Source of the DNA: Brachionus manjavacas
Taxonomy: Eukaryota > Rotifera > Eurotatoria > Ploima > Brachionidae
Direction of reading: 5' to 3'
NCBI GenBank assembly: GCA_019054805.1
Contig: JAHQIY010000005.1
Location: 5,439,501-5,503,500, forward strand
DNA length: 64,000 nt
The notes beneath the pieces were generated by a model. It made no database searches and was not told where the DNA came from. It saw nothing but the letters and a program-made list of their open reading frames with translations. Each line of letters starts with the position of its first letter. Within the stretch, counting starts at the first letter, position 1. The translations under genes and the position numbers were made by a program. This document shows positions 55,375 to 64,000 of this stretch, piece by piece.

Positions 55375-58300
55375 TCAGTTAGTTTTGATACAATTTTTGC
55401 CAAGCGACATAAACATTCTTGAAAATAAATATTTAAAATTATTTTTTTTTCAATTTTTTTTCCATTTAGCTTACTTTTCAATTTCAGGTGCACAATGCAC
55501 AAACTGATGATCCCAGAATTTAAATTGCGGATTTTTGATCAACTCAATAAAAGTGACCAAGAGTCCCCACGGATGCGGTCTGTTCACAATCAGCCTCTCC
55601 AACAGAACCCGTGTGATCTGCTCCTGGATGGCTTCGGTGTTGGCCTCGGAGAACAAATTGAGGAGAATGCAGCCGAAGTAGTGAGTGTGGCTGTTGGGAT
55701 AGCGGAGCTGGTTGGCAATGGCGTTGATGAACAAGTAGCGGCCCTCGCTGTCCAAATCAGCGACCAGAGTCTGGAATATGTCGATGAAGGTGCTGTGGAC
55801 GGCGTGGGTGAGGTTGGAATGGGTGGGAGTGAGGCCCTTGGAGCGGAGCGCCTGAATTCCGTTCGAGCCCACATACATGACCAGTGCGTTCATCAATTGA
55901 ATGTTGTACTTGGAGCCGACTTCGGGCGATGTCTGCAAGTAGGAGCGCAGCTCGCTCAGAAACGAAATGGGCGCCCGACTCTTTATGTAGGAGTCGAGGT
56001 CACTCTTGAGCTTGTAGGGTATGTTGTAGATGTAGGGAAAGGCTATCTTGGGCGGGTTGGTGTCGATGTCTGCGATCATGTCCACTTTTAGGTTGGGCGT
56101 GAGCGGATCGGGCAGCTTCATGCTTCGCGGGAACGCGCTCAGCACCAAATTTCTCAATTGGATGCAGTTGGAGGGCACCACGTCGCAGAATTGGTAGTGC
56201 GAGTTGCACAAAAATTCGGGAAAGTCGTGCAAGAGGACTAAGAAGAGTCTGAGTGTTCCCTTGTAGAGCAGCATCACCGATTGGGTCAGCTCGATGTTGC
56301 GCAAGAAGGGAGACAAAAACTTGATGAGCTGGGTGAGCAGAGTGGCGTACATGTTCCACGATTTGATGGACTGGTCGGGCGTGGGCTGATTTACTTGGAG
56401 CATTTTTGACATGAAGAGTCTGTGGGAGACGAGCTCGAGCCACGAGTAGGCAAAGCCTGGCGCCTTGCTCGGCCTGATTATGTGGTAGACGTTGACGAAG
56501 GCCTGCAGCACCGAGTAAATGATGGGCTCTAGATTGTTCTCGGGCAAAGTGGCCTCGAACAAAAGCATAAAGAACAGCCGCTGAAAGGGCATGGGCTCGA
56601 ACTGGGCCATTTTGGACTCTTGGTCGAACAGCAAACAGCCGGCCACGAGCCCCAGCACCTTGTTGAACAGATTTATTTTGTTGACGTGGTTGCTCTGGTC
56701 GCCCGAATGCTTCACCAACAGGATGATTAGCTTGACAAAGGCGTCAAGGCGCTGGTAGCATGCTTGACGCTGACTTTTGCTGATCAGGATGTAGCACGTT
56801 TCCACGCAGCTCTCGGTGCAGATGCGAAAGAATCTGGTGATCATGTCGTCGGTTTTGAAGAGGCCCTGGGAGTTCATTTGGAGCACAAATTGCTGGAAGG
56901 CCTTGGTGTTTTCTTTGAGCGGCAGGACCGAGTGGTGCTGGATCCATTCGTGGAGCAGCTGCTCGGACTTTTCTTTGAGGCCGTCGGGGTCGTCGAAATC
57001 GCGCGCCTGCTGAACCCCCGTGTACATCATGGAGAGGGCGGTGGCGTTGAGGCGAGCGTTGCTGGCCACGTCGTCAGTTGTTTCGTAGTTCATGCGGATC
57101 ACTTCGATGCTGTCCTTTAGGTCGGTGTGCTGCTGGGCGAGACGCGACACCGCCGATATGCGCGACACCGACTCCAACAAGTTGCCGAACTGCACGTCAT
57201 AGTGCACGCTCGCGTTTTCTATGTAGAAAAATCTGAGAAATTGATGCGCCACTGGCAACGCTTTGCCATTGCCGCTCTCCACAAACTGCGACAAGTGCAA
57301 GTCGACTGTTTGTTGACTCAGCAGCTTGTACTTGAACAAAATGGCGATGCCCTCCACCGTGTACTTTATGTCCTGGTTGCACTCGAGCCAAATTTTTTGC
57401 ACCTCTTTCAGAATCCAATTGCTGGCGCAGAATCGCTGGTCGTTGAGTATTATTTTGAGCAGGTTGATGTTGCAGTCGCGGTACTTGGCAAACAGGATGT
57501 CGTTCGAGTTTTCGACCAGAGTGTAGCCCTCGAGCAGATTGCAGACCAATTTTTTGACGAGATTGGAGGCGCTGTGCGGCTGCTGCGTCATTTTGAAGTC
57601 GTGAATGGCCAGCACCAAATTTTGCAGGTTGAGTGTCAAAAAGTGGCCATTGGGCATGCAGGATATTTCGTTGCGGATGGCTTGCACACAATTGTCGTAG
57701 TGCATGTTCATGTCGTCGTTTTGGTTGAAGTTGGGCTGAGCGACGCGCTCCTCCGTGTTGATCTTGAAGCCTGGCAAATTTTTGCTGAACTCTTCGTACA
57801 CGCTGAACTGGTGGGCGCTGATCGAGCCCACTTTGAGCCGGATCTGCTCGGGCATCTTCTCATTCTGATAGTTGAGAGTGCTCGGGTCGTAGTGGGCGCG
57901 TGCCTCCGACCTCGCCACCAGTCTCGAGTCGAACTCCATTTTTAGCTTTCTCTCCAGCTCAATGATCGACCGCTGGATGGCTATCTTTTGCAAATAGCAC
58001 ATGCAAAGCTCGATGTTGTCCTGAACGATGACGCTGCACGCGTGGTTGATCATGTCCTTGTAGACGTTGGCCAAGTCGGGCGCCAGCGGCTGGCTAAACT
58101 GAACTTTGAGAGTGTTGAATAGATGGGTGGTGAGCGGCTCTTTGCCAGTGATGAGCATCATGCCGGAGCTCATGTTGGCCACCATGTTTCTGGCAGCGAC
58201 GCGCATGTGGCTCTCCTCCGGGTCCAGACTAAAGTCCTTTTTGATTATGGGCTCGGCAGTGGACACCGATATTTTGACCGCTTTTTCCAGCAAGGCCTGC

Positions 58301-61300
58301 ATCATTTCGCTCACCGCCTTGTCCAACGCCGGTATTATGAAGCTCTTTAGGCTGGGCTGAGCGTTCAACAGCGGCACATCGGGATTTATGTAGATCAAGT
58401 TGGTGTTGTTGGACAGCGATTGGATTTTGATGTCGCTGAGCTTGTACTTGGCCGTTTGGGGCACATAGCTGGCCGCTTGACTCTGGACCGGCTCGGGCTC
58501 GGGCGCCGGCGTCACCGCCTTGGCCACTTCGCTCTTCGCCTTGGTCAACTGCTCGTCGACAATTTTGAACGAGCGCAACAGGCCCTTCACTTGCATCTGG
58601 TCAATTTTGATGTCCAAATTCTTGCACAACACTTCTATTTCGAACTTGTGGTTGAGCTTCAGATCGGGCTCGTTGTGCAGCTCGACCAGCACGCTTATGA
58701 TCGAGTAGAGCCACGGATTGGGCGGCTGGAACACTTTGCTCTTGCCGGCCGGCTCGAGCACCTTGGCCACAAACGGCACCACGAACAACAGCTCGGCAGG
58801 ACCCTTCTGAAACGCTTCGACAATCAGCGACTTCAAGTCGATGTCTTTGTGGAGGATGGGGCGATTGCGCGCCAACGTTATCAGGCCCAGCCACGAGCCC
58901 AGGTTTTTGAGCAGCGCTCGGTCCGAGAACTTCTGGTCGTTTTTGTCGCTGCGCAGCAGGACTTTGATGTTTCGAAAGGTCTCGGTCAAAATGCACTCGT
59001 TCAAAGTCTCTTTCTTGAGCGTGTCCACAAATTGGGCGTAGAGAATGTGAAAATTTGGTTCGATTGAGACCCGCTTGACCACCAGATAGTGGGCCACCCA
59101 TTCCCAGTACTCGTCTTTGTTCAAGTCCTTGAGCTCTTCGCCTTTGGGCTGCATGTTCGACAAAGACAAGTTGTTGAATATGAAAGCGATTTTGTCCTGG
59201 ACTTGTTCGGGCGGCGCGGTCGGCTTGGGATGCGAGTCGGCCTCGTTGGCCACCAGCAGGGTTTCTATGTTGGTCGTGTTGGCAATGGACGGCTTGGGGT
59301 TGAGGGCGCGCGGCTGAGCCGACAAATTGGCCGCTGTTTGATTGCTCACAAATTTGTTCAGCAAGCCCTGGTTGGTGTTCATTGAGCTGGTGAGCGATGA
59401 CATCTGCGGCACCGAGTAATTCGGCGGCATGCTGCTCCTGGCACCGTACTCGATGTAGTCGCGCAGAGGCCGCGGTATCTCCGCAAAGCTGGCGCTTTGC
59501 ATCAACACTTGGCAAAAGCTGTACAAGTCTTTGAGCCGGTTTCGGCACCGGTCCAGCACTTTGAGCACAAACAGGAACGATTTGCTGGTGCTGTTCGCCT
59601 TGCTGATCATTTGAATCAACACTTTGAGACAATTGTTCAGCATGGTCTGGTTGAGAATGTTGCGCTCGATCACGGCGCCCCACACACTCGACAAAATGTG
59701 AAATTGCATTTCGTCCAGCTGGTTCATGTTTATGTTCAGGTCGATTAGGATGTACTTGAGCGCGTTCGTGTAAAAGTCCTTGTCCTTTTTTTCCTGCGAG
59801 TCCTTGAGCTTGGCCAACAAGTTGACAAAGTCGTCCACGCTCAAGCTGGGCAGGCCGCTGCTCGTCTTGAACAGACTCTGGATGCATTTGTCCACTTCTT
59901 CCTCGATTTCCTTGGCATAGAAATGGTCGGCCTCTTGTCCAGTCATGTTGAGCTGCGGCGAGTTCAGACTCGACCGGATCGGATTAGTGCTCGAGTAGTT
60001 CATGTTGCGGTTCTGGTTGTTCAGCAGTGAGGTGATCATGTTGAGCTTGTTGTGGTCGAGATTGCCCGAGGTCTGGTTCATTAGGAGGTTGTTTTGAAGA
60101 GCCGAATTGGCATTTAGTTGGGACATGATGAGCTTGGTCGGCGAGTTGAACGAGTTCAGGTTGAGGCCAGTGGGGTTTTGCGACTGATTTAGGTTGAGGC
60201 CGATCATTTGTTGGATTAGATCGAAATTTCCTTGGCCCGATGACAGAGATGTGCCGCTCTGGCCCACTAGCGATTTCACCCCTGGCGCAGTCGACGCTGG
60301 CTGCTGGATGCCAAGCAACGGGTTCGATTGCTGCTTTTCAAACAGAACTCGCGCTTGCAGGCTTATTTGCATTATTTCCTGCGACAATTCGTTGCTGACC
60401 ATGCTCGTGGATGAGCTGATGCATTTTATGATGGTTTGAATTGTTCCCATAGGATCGTCTTTGCCACTCATTTGGGGAATTTTTCGCTTCAAAAACGCAA
60501 CTGATGCCGCAATGAATTGTTCCTTTAAGCCAAAAAATTGTGAATTTTTTTAGTTAATTTTTTTATTTTCAAATAAAAAAAGTAGCCCTTAGTTTTAGCT
60601 TATCTTTTGCTTATGACTTGCCGAAGAAATTCTAAAACTGAAGTTAATTTTCTACTAAATTTTAGATTTAAAAAAAATTTTATGAATCAAATTTTTAAAG
60701 CACCGAGAATTTGTGAACAAAAATGGTAAAGTCCAAAAAATTTTTTTCTGAATGTTCCAAATTTGTTCTGTAAATTGTGTCAGCTGATAAATTCCATTTG
60801 CATTTTTTAGATTAATTGACAGAAGCTGAACCAAGGTGATGCATTAAGTGGATTAGCTGACAATTTACAAAATCTAGATTGGGCTCAGAGAAAAAAAGCT
60901 ATTTAGTTTTTATATTTTTGTTCTAAGATTCACAATGCCAATTTCAATTTACAAGGAAAGTTCATTTGAAATTTTTTAATTCTAGGCTGCTTTTTATTTA
61001 AAAGAATAAAATATTTTCAAAATTTTTTTTTTGATGTGAGAACAATTTTTAAAATAAATTGATTGAAATAAAATAACAAATTTTAAATCAATTTGCAGCT
61101 TTTTTAAAGAGAATTAATTATGGATTTTAAAAGTTTTTTGTTGAAAAAAGTTTTATAAAAATGAATTTAAATTTTTTTTAAATAAACAACTCTCTCCATT
61201 TTAAAAAACCTTTTTTTACATAAAAATTTTTTTCACCAAATTATAAAATGCTTGATTTGGAAAATGAATCCAATAATAGTGTCGTTGAAAGAATGGACAC

Positions 61301-64000
61301 TTAATCGATTGCTAGAAGAAGATAAAGACCAACAAGAAAGAAAAATACGCCAAGTAAATTTGATATTAGGAGTCATTTAAAAATATTTAATTTTTTTTTG
61401 TCGGACTCAAAAAAAAGTGTTTAATAAAGCATTTTTATCTTAAATTTGTACATTAAAATTTATTTAATATAGATGCACTGGTGAAGTTTTTAAAAAAGTA
61501 CGGAACTAAATAATTACCTCTAAAAAAACTCTAAATTTATAAAAAAAAAATCAATAAAAAATGAACAATTAGGTAAATTAAATTAAATTTGGTTCAAATT
61601 GATTTAAATTTAATTAAATTTGTACCTAATCATTTTAAATAAAAAAATATTTTTAAATAAAATTTTTGAATGCCAAGAAAGAAAAAATAATTTCTTAAAT
61701 AAATCATAACTTTTAGAAACGAGCATTAAATTAGTTTAAAAATTGGTTAAATTTCTTTTTCGTTAAAATAAAATTTATCATTCAAAATATAAAAACAAAA
61801 AAGTTCTTTAAGCTGAGGCAAATTTTTGACTCTTAAACTAGAAGGTAAGAAAAAAAAAATAATTACGCCTAAATCTCGGATACGGTCAGTCAGCCACTTG
61901 TCCAATTTGAGATATCCCCTTCTGGCAGCCAAACACGCCAGATCAATGTTGAAGGCAAGAGGCAATCCATTCAACAAAAAGGGAAGAGCTTTCAAATCCT
62001 GAGATACATCCAAAATTCTAGTCAATCTCGAACTTTGCTCTTGGTCACTTGATTTCATGTACCAATCAGTCATGGCGTTCATAATTATGGTCCTGATCAA
62101 TTGGCCATTATAAGTTTGATTCCAAGCATTTTGAAGAATAACTGCCGAGTTGGGATTTGTACCAAGAAATATGGGAATCAGCACTGAGATCAATTCTTGC
62201 TTTAATTTGTTCCACAAGGAGCTAAGCTGCAATAGGCCAAGAATTAGCAAATCGGGACATTGAGTTAACGGGAATTTGAACAACTCAACGCAACTGGAAT
62301 ACACGCCAGTTTCAGACAAGTTGAGCAAAGTCTCGATTAAGTTCAATGAGCGCCAAGAAGATATCAGTCTATTTTCTTCCTCAGGCTGGGCCTTCAAACA
62401 CTCTGTTGCTGTCCGGCGACAAGGATAGTCCGCAAAGCAGAATATGTCCGGGTTTTTTAGAGCATTGTTCAGCCATGACAACTGGCCTTCCGGGTTTTTC
62501 CAAACCCGATAAACCAAGTCAACCGGAAACGTGTCTTTTAGAACTTGCTTCAACGATTGAATTAGTAGACGAAAAGAGGTTTTATCTTTAAGGAAAAAGT
62601 CCGGGTTATCAAGCTCTTTGATCACCTCTTTCCAAGATATCGATGGAACCAGGTCTTGCACAGTGGCTACAAAAACATCCAAATTCCAAGTGTTTGTTTG
62701 CTCTTCGTCTGTCAAATTCGGACTGGTGTTGTGAGTCCGCAACATCATGGAAATGATCCGCGCCACAATTACCGGATTCATTGTCTCAGATAGACTAGAC
62801 TCGTTCAGCACACTCAACAGACCTTTTCGACACTCTTCCACACTAATCAATTAAGAAATTTATTAAATAAAAATCAAAAAAAAATGCTTATTCTATTACT
62901 TTGATGTAAAACTGAATCCAATTTCTTGGATTACGCCTATAAGAGAATTTTCCATCTTAAAATAAAAGTCAAAAATTAGAATTTTGTTTTATATAAATAG
63001 ATAAAAAATAAAGAAAAGAACAAGGAAAATACAAATTGCGCAATTTAATTGCAATTTAGATTAAGCCCTAAAAGTTAAAATTAAAATTACTTTGAAAAAT
63101 GTAAGATCAATTGTTTTGTCCGAGACCCTGGAATTGAAATTTTTATTCTCAGTCAAAAAGGGCCTGATTATAGCCGGAATGTTAAAATCTAATTTTGATG
63201 GATAATTTTTTTGATGTATTTTTTTTTTTGAATTTAGAAAAATCACCTTTGAAAAATTTTTCTACAGATTCCGAATAATTTCCAGTTTTATTGGGCTGTC
63301 CACTATTCGGACTTTGGTGAGTCAATCTTTCGACTTCGATCAGTATTTGCTGCAAAAGTCCAATCTGAAGTTCATTATATTCCGAGTCATTGACTAAATA
63401 ATAAAATGGTTAAAAATGAATTTTCACTTGGCTTGAGAAAAATGTCATCAAGTAGAATGTTACTTCTACAGCAAAGAGGCCAAGATAAAAAATTTAAAAT
63501 AAAAGACATTTTTCAATAAGCATTGTGGCTAGGATTTTATTACCCAATTCGTTAAGAGAGTCAAAAAATTCTGGTATTTTTTGCCTCAGTAAATCACTAC
63601 TAGCTGCACGTACATCTTCTCTGCTAAGGTTCAGAGCATAAATTGCCAATGAAACTTCCTGTAAAAGACTTAATTTTAGCAATTTGCTCATTTGGGCGAC
63701 CAAATTGGACGGAAATTTGAAAGACTTAAAAATTTTAAGTTAAAATACATAAGACAGATTTTACGTCGCCATGTTACCTCTTGGAGTTGAAGCGGATTTT
63801 CAATGGCATAGCACAGAATAGTGCTGAAATTGGGCTTGGCAAGATATACCCCAAGGAATTCCCTAAGCAGCTGACTTTGGTGAAAGTCCTTGCCAGTCGA
63901 CTTGATCGCTTCCACGTTGAAGTCAATGCTTGAAAGCAAACAGCGGAATAGATGGCGTTCGGCTTCGAAGCCATGGTTTTCAATGATCTTGAAAAAGAAG
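55375..64000 (-). CDS. CNOT1: CCR4-NOT transcription complex subunit 1 (5' end outside window)
   Basis: Scaffold of the cytoplasmic CCR4-NOT deadenylase complex. Minus-strand exons in gene order: beyond 64000-63778, 63724-63544, 63393-63247, 63188-63091, 62955-62900, 62842-61867, 60522-55475 and 55417-55375. Every junction keeps frame, giving about 2,257 residues; roughly the first 30-40 lie outside the window (human 2,376). Recognisable stretches are GKDFHQSQLLREFL (N-terminus), HTWNVEV-like NTWNLDVFVATV, PNSAVILQNAW, YLKLDKWLTDRIRDLG, DKIAFIFNNLSLSNMQPKGE and LVVKRVSIEPNFHILY (before and in the MIF4G region that binds CAF1), MPEQIRLKVGSISAHQFSVY (CAF40-binding region), and YLFINAIANQLRYPNSHTHY (NOT1 C-terminal domain that binds NOT2/NOT3). 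The in-frame stop at 55471 lies in a 57-bp intron; a 43-nt last exon encodes MFMSLGKNCIKTN. Confidence 0.95.
61264..61380 (+). CDS. Possible 38-residue ORF antisense inside a CNOT1 intron
   Basis: From an ATG it reads MNPIIVSLKEWTLNRLLEED, then KDQQERKIRQ followed by a GTAAAT that could be a splice donor. The charged, helix-like composition looks more protein-like than the A/T-rich DNA around it. No family recognised, and no convincing second exon seen downstream. It could be a chance frame, a micropeptide or a first exon of a decayed gene. Confidence 0.2.
   Translation: MNPIIVSLKEWTLNRLLEEDKDQQERKIRQVNLILGVI
61568..61630. repeat. 63-nt A/T-rich inverted repeat in a CNOT1 intron
   Basis: ATTAGGTAAATTAAATTAAA pairs imperfectly with TTTAATTAAATTTGTACCTA, the outer ends ATTAGGTA/TACCTAAT being perfect. 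Weak because of its A/T content. Confidence 0.45.

Larger units (their letters stand above)
60523..61866 (-). other. Large CNOT1 intron (1.34 kb)
   Basis: The donor GTAATT follows RIRDLG; the acceptor TTGGCTTAAAG precedes EQFIAASVAFLKR. The next-longest fully contained CNOT1 intron is about 150 bp. It holds a small plus-strand ORF and an inverted repeat, listed separately. Confidence 0.75.

Noticed and set aside
55495-59887. Many long open frames antisense or out of frame to CNOT1, up to 428 codons
   Set aside because: They arise from the high GC content and codon bias of the CNOT1 exon, have low-complexity compositions rich in Ala, Arg, Gln or Val, and show no family motifs.
1-64000. CRISPR arrays, bacterial operons, ribosomal RNA genes
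   Set aside because: None present; the sequence is eukaryotic with spliceosomal introns and no regularly spaced short repeats.

Overview
The window looks like nuclear DNA from a small, very AT-rich animal genome. All recognisable genes are metazoan (protocadherin, CNOT1, SACM1L, EIF3J, an EFCAB2/DRC8-like gene, an AA15-type polysaccharide monooxygenase). Introns are mostly only 49-60 bp with GT..AG ends, and non-coding DNA is dominated by A/T runs and decayed transposons. Short introns, extreme AT content, many LINEs and an animal LPMO carrying fungal-type CBM1 domains would fit a monogonont rotifer such as Brachionus. That placement is inference; nothing in the window fixes the taxon.

Layout. 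0.3-4.0 kb: a protocadherin whose coding region is one exon. 4-23.8 kb: about 20 kb without a supported host gene, holding relics of LINEs, a Tc1/mariner transposase and SINEs, several inverted repeats, one GC-rich exon-like island and a less AT-rich stretch near 20 kb that may be regulatory. 23.8-27.5 kb: a second, highly divergent cadherin-like receptor in two exons. 28.1-30.4 kb: a 2.3-kb cassette between inverted repeats, containing two LINE fragments and a small zinc-ribbon ORF. 31.5-32.2 kb: an EF-hand gene resembling the dynein regulatory complex subunit DRC8. 32.6-37.2 kb: a decayed CR1-type LINE interrupted by a TRIM-like miniature LTR retrotransposon (149-bp LTRs, tRNA-Ser-type primer-binding site) that itself carries a LINE reverse-transcriptase fragment and poly(A).

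38.0-44.4 kb: EIF3J and, 190 bp downstream on the same strand, SACM1L (16 exons), whose large fourth intron holds a KRBA2/Ginger-like integrase relic. 46.5-47.9 kb: a secreted AA15-type LPMO followed by three CBM1 domains, each beginning a new exon at the same codon position. 49.3-50.9 kb: a Mutator-like element with long terminal inverted repeats and a SWIM-domain transposase remnant; its right repeat was split by a 637-bp MITE. 52.9-53.9 kb: a retroelement zinc-knuckle fragment and a Tc1/mariner fragment. 55.4-64.0 kb: CNOT1 on the minus strand, running out of the window at its 5' end, with one 5-kb exon far more GC-rich than its surroundings.

The host genes act in cell adhesion, translation initiation, phosphoinositide turnover, mRNA deadenylation, ciliary motility and polysaccharide degradation; nothing suggests one pathway. 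Exon boundaries were set by reading splice sites and keeping frame against remembered family sequences. They sum to intact frames for EIF3J, SACM1L, the LPMO, CNOT1 and the second cadherin, but no alignment or transcript evidence was available.
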